Source of the DNA: a bacterium
Lineage (GTDB): Bacteria; Verrucomicrobiota; Verrucomicrobiia; Verrucomicrobiales; Akkermansiaceae
Direction of reading: 5' to 3'
Assembly (NCBI GenBank): GCA_018222765.1
Contig: JAAEZT010000001.1
Coordinates: 207,462-271,461, forward strand
Length of the DNA stretch: 64,000 nucleotides
Shown in pieces: positions 51,476 through 61,735 of this stretch. The notes below the pieces were generated by a model that saw only the letters and a program-made list of their open reading frames with translations, was not told the DNA's origin and did no database searches. Numbering within the stretch: position 1 is the stretch's first letter; each line of letters starts with the position of its first letter. The translations under genes and the position numbers were made by a program.

Positions 51476-53335
51476 CTACCACTCGATGGTGGCACCGACG
51501 GAAACCGCGCGACCGGCTCCTTCCAACTGCGCGCCGAAAATGTCCGAGATGAGATAATCCTCATCGAACAAGTTCTCCACCCGGGCGTGTAACTTCAGAT
51601 ATTCGTTTACCCGATATTCACCGTAGAGACGCGCTACCGTGCGATCATCGGTCGGGATAAAGTTGAGTGGATCCGCGCCATAACTCGCCCCGGCCACATG
51701 GGACACTCCGGCACCCACCAGCCAATCACCGCCATCGTAGCTGAGATCCAAACTAATCATGCGATCCGGCACATCAATCACCTCCTCCTTACCTTGTTCC
51801 GTCCAAGCGAGCCGGTAACGCAACTCCTCACGAATCAGCTCACCACTCAAGGCCAACTCGACACCACTCACCCGCGAGGTTCCCGGGAAGTTTTGCCGCT
51901 GGGTCGTGCTTGGAAACCCCGCCGAAATCGTGCGGGTCGCAATGGCGTTCTTCAGCTCTTGCTGAAAAAACCCTACCTCTAATTGATGATCGCCAAAGTC
52001 ATGATCAATCCCAATTTCAAACCCAAGAATTTCTTCTGATTCGAGATCAGGATTGGCAATCTGAGTGGAAAACGCACCTGTAAAGCGAGCTGAATCCAGA
52101 CGCGAGGGAGTCCGGTAAGCCTGGGAAACCCGTGTCCGAAATCGAGTCCCGGAACCACCTAATTTATAAGCCCCACCAAAATTCCAGGCCGTATCACCAT
52201 CGAATTCACTGTGCTCATCGTATCGCACTCCACCTTCAACCAAGAAACCATCTATCGGCTTCCAGTTTCCGTGCAAATAAACACCTGCAGTGTGGTAATC
52301 CGTTTGACGGCCCGATGAATTCTTAAAATTGCTATCGGAGTATTCCAGACCGGTAAGAAGTTCGAATTGTTCATTCAACTGAATCTGCTGATTCCAATTC
52401 ACGGTGAACCGATCAAAATCCGTGCCAAAAACACTAGGACCGAAACTCCCATCGAAATTGCCAAGATAGGATTCATCATAATGCCCCAGCGTTAGCTTGC
52501 TCTGCCAATCTGGATTGACCTCATATTCCGCATTAAAAGCCACCAGGCGACTCTTGGTTTCAATGTCGCTGTATGAGGTAAACGACGAACTAATCGACGT
52601 CGTTCCCAGGTGATTTTCACTACCGCGATAACTGAATTTCAACAACACATCTTCCCTCGCCCGCCATTGCAATGCCAACGAAGCCTGGTCTTGTTCGTAG
52701 TCGTGTCGTGGCAATGTGGAGAAGACATCGTTCTCGGTCTCAAATCGACCCAGTTCGATGCCGTATTGCAATGCCCCCACCCGCCCTTGCGAGCTGAAGG
52801 TCGAACGATAGGAATCAAAGGACCCTCCCTCACCGAAGAACCGGTAGGTGGGCTCTCCATCCCCCACCGCTGTCTCGTAGCCGATCACCCCACCGGCAGC
52901 GCCTGTTCCATACAGAACACTCTGCGTTCCTCGCAGAATCTCAAGCTGCGAAAGACCACCGACATGTCCCCCCGCGAGAAAATTCCCCAGGCCATTGGTA
53001 GCATCGGTAATACGGACACCATCGACCACTAGTTGGGTGTAGGGAGTTGGAAGCCCGCGGAAGATCGCTGTCCCGGTATTTCCAACCAAGCCGGCCGTCG
53101 AGAGGCCTTGCACGCCCGGAATCATGTTGAGCACATCAAGGGTGCGATCCAGCTGCATTCTCACCAAATCCTCCGCTCCTACCACGTCCACCGCCGAAGC
53201 GTTGTCTTTGCGATCCGCTTCGAATTTCTTCGCAAGCACGGCCACTGGTTCCAATTCTTCAATCTTCTCCCGGGCGGATGCACCACCGAGGAGACCAACA
53301 AGTGCGAGCCCAATTTGGGCCCTGTGTTTTGTCAT
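51476..53335 (-). CDS. TonB-dependent outer-membrane receptor, probably cobalamin/cobinoid (BtuB-like)
   Basis: Receptor of 619 aa with signal peptide (about 1-21). The plug domain (about 30-150) contains DVVGAEDLVRMQLDRTLDVL, MIPGVQGLSTAGLVGN and TAIFRGLPTPYTQLVVDGV; a classical TonB box is not obvious. The 22-strand barrel region ends SVGATIEW, with the aromatic C-terminal residue expected for outer-membrane insertion. The size is that of BtuB. A cobalamin riboswitch lies directly upstream, and this, rather than the protein sequence, points to vitamin B12 as ligand. No btuCDF genes are adjacent. Confidence 0.9.
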   Translation of the reverse strand: MTKHRAQIGLALVGLLGGASAREKIEELEPVAVLAKKFEADRKDNASAVDVVGAEDLVRMQLDRTLDVLNMIPGVQGLSTAGLVGNTGTAIFRGLPTPYTQLVVDGVRITDATNGLGNFLAGGHVGGLSQLEILRGTQSVLYGTGAAGGVIGYETAVGDGEPTYRFFGEGGSFDSYRSTFSSQGRVGALQYGIELGRFETENDVFSTLPRHDYEQDQASLALQWRAREDVLLKFSYRGSENHLGTTSISSSFTSYSDIETKSRLVAFNAEYEVNPDWQSKLTLGHYDESYLGNFDGSFGPSVFGTDFDRFTVNWNQQIQLNEQFELLTGLEYSDSNFKNSSGRQTDYHTAGVYLHGNWKPIDGFLVEGGVRYDEHSEFDGDTAWNFGGAYKLGGSGTRFRTRVSQAYRTPSRLDSARFTGAFSTQIANPDLESEEILGFEIGIDHDFGDHQLEVGFFQQELKNAIATRTISAGFPSTTQRQNFPGTSRVSGVELALSGELIREELRYRLAWTEQGKEEVIDVPDRMISLDLSYDGGDWLVGAGVSHVAGASYGADPLNFIPTDDRTVARLYGEYRVNEYLKLHARVENLFDEDYLISDIFGAQLEGAGRAVSVGATIEW

Positions 53336-53389
53336 TCTTTAATGTTTCTTCAAAGACCCCGAACTCCGCAAGGTCGTGTTGATGATCAT

Positions 53390-53560
53390 CTTCAGGCTGG
53401 CGATCTGACTTGTCCGGCATTTCTACCAGACTCACAGTGGCGGGACCGTTCCGTATTACAGCGCCAAAACACCTTCACCGGATTCCCCATCTATTTCCTG
53501 CCCGTGCGACGAGCTTCCCGAAAACCACCCGGGTTTCCCCGGACACCCGAGTCGTAAAGA
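53390..53560 (-). ncRNA. Cobalamin (adenosylcobalamin) riboswitch
   Basis: On the minus strand the leader of the TonB receptor contains the class core: GGGAATCCGGTGAAGG, then GGTCCCGCCACTGTGA, and a B12 box AGTCAGATCGCCAGCC (53397-53412). The 3' part reaches within 60 bases of the start codon, fitting control of translation or termination when coenzyme B12 is bound. The 5' boundary is approximate. Confidence 0.88.
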
Positions 53561-53708
53561 ATTTCCCTCAAAAAATCAACCATCTCATTGTGCAAACTAT
53601 CGCATCTCCGCTCACGGCCCACCATCGGCCCCACCGAAAACCTCAATGTCACCCAAAGTTCTGAAGGCGACTTCATAAGCACGTGGAGGGATTAAGAGTC
53701 GCGATCAT

Positions 53709-53743
53709 AAAAAAGCCCCGCTCGCTTTTGCGAACGGGGCTTT
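53709..53743 (-). terminator. Intrinsic terminator after ppdK
   Basis: AAAGCCCCG / CGGGGCTTT stem with inner TTCGCAAAAGCGAG and T-runs on both sides, so it can work in either direction. It lies just past the ppdK stop on the minus strand. Confidence 0.9.
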
Positions 53744-53766
53744 GAAGTTTTTTGCTTGGTCAGCGT

Positions 53767-56538
53767 TTAGCTCACTTCACCGCGGGCCATTCCTTTTTCC
53801 TCGAGGGCGGCTTGCGCGAGGGCAAGACGGGCGACGGGGATACGGAATGGTGAACAAGACACGTAGTTGAGTCCGGTGCGGTGGAAGAACTTCACCGAAT
53901 CAGGATCTCCGCCGTGCTCGCCGCAGATACCGATCTTGAGTTTCTTCTTGGTGGTGCGTCCACCTTCAACACCCATTTCAACAAGTTTGCCCACACCTTC
54001 CTGGTCGAGACCAGCAAACGGGTTGTTGTTGAGAACTTCCGCATCCTGATATGTTGGAAGGAAGCTGGAAGAATCATCACGGGAGAGACCAAGTCCGGTC
54101 TGAGTGAGGTCGTTGGTTCCGAAGGAGAAGAACTCAGCGTGCTTGGCCACTTCTTCAGCGGTGATAGCAGCGCGAGGAATCTCGATCATGGTTCCGACGG
54201 TATACTTCAGCTCGCTCTTCTTGAGACCAAGCTTCTTGCGAACCTCAGCGGCGGTGGTGTCGATGACGTCCTTCTGGAGTTCAAGCTCACGGGCGTAGGC
54301 CACGAGTGGGACCATGATCTCAGGGAGAACCTTGGTACCTTTCTTCTGAACGTCCGCAGCGGCTTCAAGAATGGCTTCAACCTGCATTGCGGTGACAGCC
54401 GGATAGCTGATACCAAGACGGCAACCACGGTGACCCAGCATTGGGTTCTCTTCGTGAAGGGCGTGGATACGCTTGGTAATTGCAGGAGCGCTCATACCGA
54501 TCTTCTTGGAGAGATCCTTCTTCTGAGCAGCGTCCATGGTGCCGATAAATTCGTGAAGAGGTGGATCCAGAAGACGAATGGTCGCGGGGCGTCCTTCAAG
54601 TGACTTGAAGATGCCGATGAAGTCTTTCTTCATGAAGACCTTGATCTTCTTGAGTGCCTTGGCACGACCGGCATCGTCGTCAGCGAGAATCATCTCACGA
54701 ACGGCGTCGATGCGATTACCTTCGAAGAACATGTGCTCGGCGCGAGTGAGGCCGATACCTTCAGCACCGAATTTGATGGCCTGCCGCACCTGCTCCGGTG
54801 TGTCGGAGTTAGTACGGACACCAAGCTTACGAAGCTTGTCGGTCCAGTTCATGAGTTCCATGAACTTCTTGTAGGTGTCGGAACGCTTGGCGGCTGCCTT
54901 GTTCTCGATGAGTCCTTGGATGACTTGGGAAGGAGAAGACTTGATGCTGCCCTTGTAGACGCTTCCAACGAATCCATTCAGAGAAAGCTCGTCGCCTTCC
55001 TTAAGAGTCACCCCGTTTCCGGAGAGAGTCTTCTTGTTGTAGTCGATGCTCATACCGTGGGCACCGCAGACGCAAACCTTGCCCATCTGGCGGGCAACGA
55101 GGGCAGCATGTGAGGAAGCACCACCTTCAGTAGTAAGAATTCCGTCAGCAGCGATCATCCCGCGAAGGTCTTCCGGAGAAGTGGCCTGACGAACAAGGAT
55201 GACTTTCTCTCCTTTTTCGGCGGCTTTAACCGAGTCTTCCCAGTTGAAGTAGATCTTACCGGAAGCAGCTCCCGGACCCGCTGGAAGACCACTACCAACT
55301 TTCTTGGCAGCCTTCTCAGCCTTGGCATCAAAAATTGGGGCAAGGAGGTGTCCGAGGTCATCAGCAGGAATGCGAAGGATCGCCTCTTCTTTTTTGATGA
55401 GACGCTCTTTCACCATGTCGAGAGCGATATTGACGGCAGCGAAACCAGTACGCTTACCGTTACGGGTCTGCAGCATCCAGAGCTTGCCCTCTTCAATCGT
55501 GAACTCAACGTCCTGAACGTCACGGAAGTGCTTCTCAAGTTTCTTACGAATAACGAGAAGTTCTTTGTGCGACTTGGGAAGGTCCTTGGCCATCTTAGCG
55601 ATGGGCTTTGGTGTGCGAACACCAGCGACAACGTCCTCACCCTGTGCATCGATGAGATACTCACCGTAGAATACATTTTCGCCGGTAGCCGGGTCACGGG
55701 TGAACGCCACTCCAGTTCCGGAGGTCTTACCGGTGTTACCAAAGACCATGGCCTGCACGTTAACCGCGGTCCCCCAAGCGGCGGGGATCCCATACTTCTG
55801 GCGGTAAACGATCGCGCGATCGTTCTGCCATGAGTTGAAGACGGCATTGACGGCTCCTTTGAGCTGCTCGCGTGGGTCCTCCGGGAAGTTCTTACCGGAA
55901 CGCTTTTTGATGAGCGCTTTGAAAGCAGCAACCACTTCGCGGAGGTCTTTCTCTTTCAAACCGGAGTCGTCCTTCACCTTGGCCTTGGCCTTGGCTTTAT
56001 CGAGAATAACTTCGTAAGGATCGTGGTGCTCACCGGCTTCGGCTTCCACTTCCATCACAACACTTCCATACATCTGGAGGAAACGACGGTAGGAGTCCCA
56101 GGCAAACTTGGGATTGCCGGTCTTCTTGGCGAGAGCTTCGACAACCTCGTCGTTGATACCGAGATTAAGGATGGTGTCCATCATTCCGGGCATCGACTCA
56201 CGAGCACCAGAGCGAACGGAAAGAAGGAGAGGGTTCTTAAGGTCACCAAATTTCTTGCCCATCGCTTTTTCAACCTTAGTGATGTTCTCTTCAATTTCCG
56301 CGTCGAGAGTCTTGGGATACTTCTTCGCGTTGTCGTAGTAGTAGGTGCAGACTTCGGTGGTGATGGTGAAGCCAGCAGGAACGGGAACACCGATGCTGCT
56401 CATTTCGGCGAGGTTAGCGCCTTTACCCCCGAGGAGGGCTTTCATTGAGCCGTCTCCGTCGCACTTTCCAGCTCCGAAGTAATAAACGTTTTTGGTTTTC
56501 TTGGCGGCCTTTTTTGCAGCCTTGGTTTTGGTAGCCAT
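53767..56538 (-). CDS. ppdK: Pyruvate, phosphate dikinase
   Basis: Enzyme interconverting ATP + phosphate + pyruvate and AMP + PPi + phosphoenolpyruvate, 923 aa, slightly longer than usual (about 875) because of a Lys/Ala-rich N-terminal tail ([17 protein letters not shown]). The ATP-grasp domain covers about 18-370 ([37 protein letters not shown]). The phosphohistidine domain has the catalytic His in [18 protein letters not shown]. The C-terminal TIM-barrel PEP domain includes [32 protein letters not shown] and a catalytic Cys in [10 protein letters not shown]. It supports PPi-dependent glycolysis or gluconeogenesis. It is monocistronic and has its own terminator. Confidence 0.97.
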   Translation of the reverse strand: MATKTKAAKKAAKKTKNVYYFGAGKCDGDGSMKALLGGKGANLAEMSSIGVPVPAGFTITTEVCTYYYDNAKKYPKTLDAEIEENITKVEKAMGKKFGDLKNPLLLSVRSGARESMPGMMDTILNLGINDEVVEALAKKTGNPKFAWDSYRRFLQMYGSVVMEVEAEAGEHHDPYEVILDKAKAKAKVKDDSGLKEKDLREVVAAFKALIKKRSGKNFPEDPREQLKGAVNAVFNSWQNDRAIVYRQKYGIPAAWGTAVNVQAMVFGNTGKTSGTGVAFTRDPATGENVFYGEYLIDAQGEDVVAGVRTPKPIAKMAKDLPKSHKELLVIRKKLEKHFRDVQDVEFTIEEGKLWMLQTRNGKRTGFAAVNIALDMVKERLIKKEEAILRIPADDLGHLLAPIFDAKAEKAAKKVGSGLPAGPGAASGKIYFNWEDSVKAAEKGEKVILVRQATSPEDLRGMIAADGILTTEGGASSHAALVARQMGKVCVCGAHGMSIDYNKKTLSGNGVTLKEGDELSLNGFVGSVYKGSIKSSPSQVIQGLIENKAAAKRSDTYKKFMELMNWTDKLRKLGVRTNSDTPEQVRQAIKFGAEGIGLTRAEHMFFEGNRIDAVREMILADDDAGRAKALKKIKVFMKKDFIGIFKSLEGRPATIRLLDPPLHEFIGTMDAAQKKDLSKKIGMSAPAITKRIHALHEENPMLGHRGCRLGISYPAVTAMQVEAILEAAADVQKKGTKVLPEIMVPLVAYARELELQKDVIDTTAAEVRKKLGLKKSELKYTVGTMIEIPRAAITAEEVAKHAEFFSFGTNDLTQTGLGLSRDDSSSFLPTYQDAEVLNNNPFAGLDQEGVGKLVEMGVEGGRTTKKKLKIGICGEHGGDPDSVKFFHRTGLNYVSCSPFRIPVARLALAQAALEEKGMARGEVS

Positions 56539-56734
56539 GGGTCTTTTGTTTTTGCTTCTGTATTGTGTCAGAACTCCGAACTAGAGGACGCAATTTTACG
56601 CCCCTCGCCGGAAAGGCGCGGACTTTAGCAATCAATAGCACCCTGTCAACTCGTGATCCGAGGTCGAAAAAAGCCTGCAAATCAGATTCTCCTGAAATAA
56701 GCTCTCCCAACCAAGCGTCCTCAAACCGCAAATC

Positions 56735-56827
56735 ATGAAAATCGCTGCCCTTATTGTCACCATTGGAGCTCTCATCGGGCTTTCTTCTTGCGCCAACGAG
56801 CCATCTCCTCTCCCAGCAACCGGCTGA
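56735..56827 (+). CDS. Very small lipoprotein (30 aa)
   Basis: The ATG at 56735 gives MKIAALIVTIGALIGLSSC, then ANEPSPLPATG and TGA. It has a perfect lipobox (LSSC) and only 11 residues after the Cys, like entericidin-type peptides. It lies in the gap between ppdK and rplS. In-frame sequence continues 12 codons past the TGA to a TAA, but no hairpin is at the right distance for recoding. Confidence 0.55.
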   Translation: MKIAALIVTIGALIGLSSCANEPSPLPATG

Positions 56828-56999
56828 CAGTTTAACCCCGAAAACGCTCTGGGTTCAGGGCGCTAAGTCTCTAATCCTGACTCTGCGGGACAATCTCGGC
56901 CTTTTTTTGTCCGATTAGCTGTATTCCTCAAAAAAGATTTGCATTCATTGCGGGCTTCCCGTAGTTCCTCCGCCCCGTCAACCGCCTACCGACACGACC

Positions 57000-57344
57000 A
57001 TGAATATCATCAACAAAATCGAAAAAGAGCAAATGAAGTCCGATACCCTAGACTTCAGCGTCGGTGACACCGTCAAGGTCCACAATCGCGTGGTCGAAGG
57101 CGGTAAAGAGCGAATCCAGATATTCCAAGGCATCGTGCTTGCCATCGGAGGCTCCGGAATCAATCAGGCCTTCACTGTTCGCAAGATTTCCTATGGCACC
57201 GGAGTGGAGCGAGTATACTCCTTCCACAGTCCACGCATCGCCAAGGTCGAGGTTGTCTCGAAAGGCAAGGTGCGTCGCGCCAAGCTCCACTATCTCCGCG
57301 ACCGCGTTGGCAAAAAGGCCATCCAGGTCAAAAACGTCGACTAA
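57000..57344 (+). CDS. rplS: 50S ribosomal protein L19
   Basis: Ribosomal protein of 114 aa at the 30S-50S interface. Typical sequence: FSVGDTVKVHNRVVEGGKER, IQIFQGIVLAIGG, FTVRKISYGTGVERVYSFHS and LHYLRDRVGKKA. It is alone, without rpsP-rimM-trmD beside it, and is followed by a terminator. Confidence 0.97.
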   Translation: MNIINKIEKEQMKSDTLDFSVGDTVKVHNRVVEGGKERIQIFQGIVLAIGGSGINQAFTVRKISYGTGVERVYSFHSPRIAKVEVVSKGKVRRAKLHYLRDRVGKKAIQVKNVD

Positions 57345-57370
57345 TCCCTCTCAGGAGAAGAAAGTTTCCG

Positions 57371-57404
57371 GGCCGTTTGGATTCATTCCAAGCGGCTCTT
57401 TTTT
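57371..57404 (+). terminator. Intrinsic terminator after rplS
   Basis: GCCGTTTGG (57372-57380) pairs with CCAAGCGGC (57388-57396) around ATTCATT, followed by TCTTTTTT. Confidence 0.9.
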
Positions 57405-57445
57405 GCACTTCACCTATGGCCCGCGAGCACACAATCTAGGAGCGC

Positions 57446-58420
57446 GTGCGAATTCACTGGTCCATCTCCCTCCTCGCTTCCCTTGGGGTAATCTTTCTAA
57501 CCTGGCATTTCAGGACGAAGGACCTTGATTTCATGACTCCGGGCAGCACCCCACTGCCCCGCGAGGACTTTGGAGAGGACCTCGCAGTGGGAGTTTCCAT
57601 CCTCCAACCCAAGCTGGAAGAAACCCCCGAAATTCTCGAGCCGCTGGAGATCAATCCGATTAACCCAGAGGAACCGGAAGTCAGACCGATTACCAGCACC
57701 GAACTCGGAGATCTCGAGGCCGCCCCCGGGCTGAATGCCTATCGCGAATTTGCCCAAAACAACTCCGCCGAGCGCCTCCTCGAACTCTCCTCCGTTCTGA
57801 GAACGATGGGACAATTCCAACGCTCCCTTCTCGCTCTGGAACGAATCATCGACACCTCCGAATCCTCCCCAGCCGAACTCCAGGAAGCCGGACAGGGAAT
57901 AGGAGCCCTGGAACCCTCGCTCCCCCCCTGGAATATTGATGCTGCAGGCGCTTACAATCTCACCTTCAATGTGGGAACAGCCGGAGATGCCAGCCCGGAG
58001 TTGAAAATTGCAGCTCTCGACATTGCCACGATGATCAAAAAGCATTCAGGAAACTTAATCGATCTCTCCCCCAAAATCACCCGAGGTGAATCCGAGGAAA
58101 TCATTCCCAATAGCCCGATCACCCTTTGGATCTCTGCGACCGCCGACAAAGGAAAATCGACCCCCGTCCTTTCGGTCAAACCACCCGAAACACCAGACCA
58201 ACTCGCGGACAAACTAATCTTGATGACCTTTCACTCCATCAGGAACCAGCTGGAGAAAGCGGACTATCCTCTGCCGCTCCCCATCGAAGAAGCACCGAAA
58301 ACACTTCTTTCCACCCAGATTACCCGCTTAATGTGGCGGGACTTCGCTGAATCGCTCATCCCCGCGAAATCAGCCCTCCCTCTCGACCCCACCAAAGCCC
58401 CGGAGACCGAAGTGAATTAA
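57446..58420 (+). CDS. Hypothetical membrane-anchored protein
   Basis: Unrecognised 324-aa protein with a GTG start. An N-terminal helix (about 5-21, WSISLLASLGVIFLTWHF) anchors it, followed by a Glu/Pro-rich linker (EETPEILEPLEINPINPEEP). Residues about 95-150 are helical and TPR-like (NSAERLLELSSVLRTMGQFQ, LLALERIIDTS). The C-terminal 170 residues are mixed alpha/beta without known motifs. It may act in the envelope with the next two genes, which are also exported. Confidence 0.7.
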   Translation: MRIHWSISLLASLGVIFLTWHFRTKDLDFMTPGSTPLPREDFGEDLAVGVSILQPKLEETPEILEPLEINPINPEEPEVRPITSTELGDLEAAPGLNAYREFAQNNSAERLLELSSVLRTMGQFQRSLLALERIIDTSESSPAELQEAGQGIGALEPSLPPWNIDAAGAYNLTFNVGTAGDASPELKIAALDIATMIKKHSGNLIDLSPKITRGESEEIIPNSPITLWISATADKGKSTPVLSVKPPETPDQLADKLILMTFHSIRNQLEKADYPLPLPIEEAPKTLLSTQITRLMWRDFAESLIPAKSALPLDPTKAPETEVN

Positions 58421-58464
58421 TTCTAAGATTATCATCTCCCCTCACGTTACAAGCTGCCGAAGTC

Positions 58465-59172
58465 ATGCACCACCTAGCTACTCTCACTTTCCTTGCGATC
58501 GCTCTTGTCGCGCCTACTTTGCAGGCTCAAGACCCGGCGCCTGAACCACCCAAGCCCGCGATAAAAAAGATTAACGACGCCGAATATAAAATCGGCAAGG
58601 TGCACCTCAACAAAGCCACCCGCGAAATCAGCTTTGGCGCCGGAGTCAATCTCACCGAGGGTCTTCTTGAGTTCATCATCGTCAACCAAAAGGGTAAGAT
58701 TCACGAAAGCCTTTTCATCTCCGACATCTCCCCGCTCAATCTCAACATCGCCCTCAAGCTCCTCGGAATCAAAGAATCACCCGAGCTCTTTGAAATCGTG
58801 GATGAGGACTACCGTCCCACTGGACAATACCCGGAGGTGGCCCCAAAAACCAAAGCGGCAGCTCGCATGGATATTTTCGTCGAATGGGGGAAGGATAAAA
58901 AACGGGTCACCCTCAATGACCTCATTTTAAATAACGTGACCGAGAAGACCATGGACCCCGGCCCCTGGCTCAATACGGGCTCCTACATCCACGAAGGAAA
59001 ATTCAAAGCAGAAGTCACCGGCGATCTCATTGCCGTCTTCACATCCCAACCCGCAATGATCAACTACCCCGGAAAAGATCGTGAAAACGACGACATCTGG
59101 ATTACCAATACAAAGCGTGCACCCAAGGAAGGGACCGTTGTCAAAATCATCATTAAACCTCACCAACCATGA
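58465..59172 (+). CDS. Secreted YdjY-domain protein
   Basis: Protein of 235 aa with signal peptide (about 1-22, ending LQAQ) and a Pro-rich stretch. The mature domain (about 45-232) carries VHLNKATREISFGAGVN, LLEFIIVNQKGKIHESLFI and MDIFVEWGKDKKRVTLND, which resemble the YdjY domain found in planctomycetes and verrucomicrobia, a secreted domain of unknown function that often accompanies prenyltransferase-like or iron-sulfur proteins. Its stop overlaps the start of the next gene (ATGA). Confidence 0.75.
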   Translation: MHHLATLTFLAIALVAPTLQAQDPAPEPPKPAIKKINDAEYKIGKVHLNKATREISFGAGVNLTEGLLEFIIVNQKGKIHESLFISDISPLNLNIALKLLGIKESPELFEIVDEDYRPTGQYPEVAPKTKAAARMDIFVEWGKDKKRVTLNDLILNNVTEKTMDPGPWLNTGSYIHEGKFKAEVTGDLIAVFTSQPAMINYPGKDRENDDIWITNTKRAPKEGTVVKIIIKPHQP

Positions 59173-60296
59173 AGCCTCTGATTACCGCCGCCATTCTGTC
59201 ACTCGCTATTCTGCATGCCCAAGACAACCAGGGTCACCTCTCCATCAAACTGGAGATGCAGGAAACCATCAAAAAAGGGAACGCCTATCTCCGCTCGAAA
59301 CAGCATGAGGATGGCTATTGGGGTGAACCCTCCCTACCCGCGTTCACCGCCTACGCACTTCGTGCTCAGCTTTCCGACCCTTCACTTGATCTCAAAAAGC
59401 CCCTTCCCGCCAATCTCAGCAAGGGTCTCGACTGGCTTGCTGCCCAGCAGAAGAAAGACGGCGGCATCTACAGCACCGGGCTTGCCACCTACAATACCTC
59501 TTCGGCTATTATGGCTCTCTACATCGCCGACCCGGTGAAATACAAAGAAGCCATCGTGAAAGCCCGCGGCTTCCTCATCGGACAACAAACCGATTGGGGC
59601 GTGAAAAACGAAAGTGACGACTCCTTCGATGGCGGCATTGGCTATGGCGGAAGCTACGAGCACTCAGACCTCTCGAATACCCACCTAGCACTCGAAGCCC
59701 TCTACCACACCCGCTCACTCGCCACCGATACTGGTGAAAAGAAAGTCACCGAACTCGACTGGGGCGCCGCCCTTGAATTCGTGAGCCGTTGCCAAAACCT
59801 GCAGGCCACCAACGACACCGAAAATGCCGGTAACGACGGAGGCTTCGTCTACTTTCCTGGTAATTCCAAAGCCGGCGAAGAACTCGACGAAAACGGAAAA
59901 ACAGCCCTCCGCTCCTACGGCTCCATGTCCTACGCGGGCCTCCTTTCCCTCGTCTACGCCGACCTCGACGCCGAAGATCCGCGGGTCAAGGCCGTCATCA
60001 AGTGGCTCTCCAACAACTACACCCTCAAGGAAAACCCCGGCTTGGATCAACAAGGACTCTACTATTATTACCACGTCATGGCTAAAACCCTCGCTGCGGC
60101 CAATATTCCTGTTCTTGAGACCAAAGCTGGCAAAAATGTCGATTGGCGCGCCGAACTCTCCACCAAAGTCATCAATACCCAGCGTGAAGACGGATCATGG
60201 ATCAATAAAACCGCTCGCTGGATGGAAAACGACCCAATTTTGGTCAGTTCCTACGCCGTGATGACTCTGGAGCAGATCCACGCAACCCTGCAATAG
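59169..60296 (+). CDS. Secreted prenyltransferase/squalene-cyclase-fold protein
   Basis: Protein of 375 aa with a signal peptide (about 1-18). It is built of repeated alpha/alpha-barrel motifs, the QW-like HEDGYWGE, LAAQQKKDGGIYSTG, ISKCQ-like FVSRCQNLQATND, and NTQREDGSWINK, with helices between. This fold is shared by squalene-hopene cyclases, prenyltransferases and secreted proteins of unknown activity in this phylum. A cyclase DxDD motif is not seen, so a cyclase activity is unlikely. It is coupled to the YdjY gene by an ATGA overlap, suggesting the two proteins act together. Confidence 0.8.
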   Translation: MKPLITAAILSLAILHAQDNQGHLSIKLEMQETIKKGNAYLRSKQHEDGYWGEPSLPAFTAYALRAQLSDPSLDLKKPLPANLSKGLDWLAAQQKKDGGIYSTGLATYNTSSAIMALYIADPVKYKEAIVKARGFLIGQQTDWGVKNESDDSFDGGIGYGGSYEHSDLSNTHLALEALYHTRSLATDTGEKKVTELDWGAALEFVSRCQNLQATNDTENAGNDGGFVYFPGNSKAGEELDENGKTALRSYGSMSYAGLLSLVYADLDAEDPRVKAVIKWLSNNYTLKENPGLDQQGLYYYYHVMAKTLAAANIPVLETKAGKNVDWRAELSTKVINTQREDGSWINKTARWMENDPILVSSYAVMTLEQIHATLQ

Positions 60297-60407
60297 GAGC
60301 AATTCGGCGAGATTTGAGAAGATCGGGAAGCGAGGTTGATAATTCCTTGACTCTCACTCACCAAACTCCTATTCCCCGCCCCCCAACGAACCTTTTCCAA
60401 CAAGATC

Positions 60408-60878
60408 ATGGCACTTACCGAAGTTATTCTCCGCGAAAAAATCAACTCTCTTGGCGCTGAAGCCGACGTAGTGAAAGTCAAAGCAGGCTTTGCCCGCAAT
60501 TTCCTGATCCCTTCAGGAAAGGCCTACGAGGCAACGAAAGGCAACCTTCGTCAGATTGAAAACCTTCAAAAAGCACGCGTTCAGCGTGAAGCCGAGGAGC
60601 TTGTTGAGGCTCAGGAGCTTTCCGGCAAGATTTCCCGCATGAAGCCCAAGTTCACCCTTTCCATCGGCGCCAACGGCAAGGCCTTCGGTTCCGTCACCTC
60701 TCTCGACATCCACAAGGCTCTCGAAGACAAAGGTATTTCCATCGACCGCACCGCGATCCACCTCGGCAAGCCTATCAAGTCGACCGGCAAGACCGAGGTT
60801 GAAATCAAACTTCACGCCGAAGTGACCACCACCGTCACCGTGACCGTGGAAGCCGAAGAAGCTGCCGCTGCCGAATAA
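60408..60878 (+). CDS. rplI: 50S ribosomal protein L9
   Basis: Ribosomal protein of 156 aa. The N-terminal globular domain is evident (ILREKINSLGAEADVVKVKA, GFARNFLIPSGKAYEATKGN), joined by the long helix (about 45-75) to the C-terminal domain (KFTLSIGANGKAFGSVTSLD). The end is Ala/Glu-rich. rpsF, ssb and rpsR, its usual partners, are absent here. A terminator follows. Confidence 0.97.
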   Translation: MALTEVILREKINSLGAEADVVKVKAGFARNFLIPSGKAYEATKGNLRQIENLQKARVQREAEELVEAQELSGKISRMKPKFTLSIGANGKAFGSVTSLDIHKALEDKGISIDRTAIHLGKPIKSTGKTEVEIKLHAEVTTTVTVTVEAEEAAAAE

Positions 60879-60902
60879 GCAGGGACACTCGATATTTTTA
60901 AG

Positions 60903-60931
60903 GAGCCCGGCTGATTTCAGTCGGGCTTTTT
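60903..60931 (+). terminator. Intrinsic terminator after rplI
   Basis: AGCCCGGCTGA / TCAGTCGGGCT stem with a TT loop (60904-60927 approximately), followed by TTTTTT. Confidence 0.9.
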
Positions 60932-60967
60932 TATTGCCCTCATCCCCAAGCTCTCCAAGGTCTCCCT

Positions 60968-61735
60968 GTGATTGGAATGATCGATTCCGGTGTCGGAGGC
61001 CTCTCGGTCCTTCGGGAAATTCACGCCCTCCTTCCCGACACTACCATTCAATACATCGCCGACACCGCTTGGTGCCCCTATGGAGTTCGCTCCGCGGAAG
61101 AAATCCGCGACCGGACCTCTGCCCTCACCGAGCTCCTCATCAAGCGAGGAGCCGAACTCATCGTCATCGCCTGCAACTCTGCGACCATCGCCGCGATTGA
61201 AGCCCTGCGCGCTCAATTCCCCGTCCCCTTCATCGGCATGGAGCCCGGCGTGAAACCCGCAGCCGCACTTACCAAGACCGACACCATCGGTGTTCTTGCC
61301 ACCGAACTCTCGCTCAAAGGAGACAAATTCCTCCACCTCGTCTCCACGCACGCCCGCCACCTCCGCGTCATCACCCAACCCTGCCCGAAGTTCGTTGAAC
61401 TGGTCGAAGCTGGCACCCTCGAAGGAGAACTGGTCGAATCTGCTATCATCGAATATACTCACGACATGATGGCAGCCAGTGCAGACGTCCTCATTCTCGG
61501 ATGCTCTCATTACCCCTTTCTCCGGCCAGCCTTGGAAAACTCTCTCCCCGAACACATTCAACTCATCGACACCGGTAGCGCCATCGCTCGTCGCGCGGCC
61601 AAACTCAAACCACAAAAAACCACCTCACCATCGATCAGCATCCTCACCACAGGATCTCCGGAGAAGATCAACTCACTTCTCCCCAAACTCACCCCGGGCC
61701 TCTCCGCGGAATGCCAACCGCTCTCCATCTCATGA
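60968..61735 (+). CDS. murI: Glutamate racemase
   Basis: Cofactor-independent enzyme making D-glutamate for peptidoglycan, 255 aa with a GTG start. The substrate Asp/Ser motif IGMIDSGVGGLSVLREI begins the protein, so the GTG is preferred over an ATG three codons on. YIADTAWCPYG follows. The two catalytic Cys are in VIACNSATIAAIEAL and ILGCSHYPFLRPALE. The stop overlaps the next start (ATGA). Confidence 0.95.
   Translation: MIGMIDSGVGGLSVLREIHALLPDTTIQYIADTAWCPYGVRSAEEIRDRTSALTELLIKRGAELIVIACNSATIAAIEALRAQFPVPFIGMEPGVKPAAALTKTDTIGVLATELSLKGDKFLHLVSTHARHLRVITQPCPKFVELVEAGTLEGELVESAIIEYTHDMMAASADVLILGCSHYPFLRPALENSLPEHIQLIDTGSAIARRAAKLKPQKTTSPSISILTTGSPEKINSLLPKLTPGLSAECQPLSIS

Noticed and set aside
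56735-56866. Read-through of the TGA in the small lipoprotein at 56735
   Set aside because: The frame continues only 12 codons to a TAA, and the possible hairpin (AACCC/GGGTT) has its loop about 11 bases from the TGA, too close for a SECIS.
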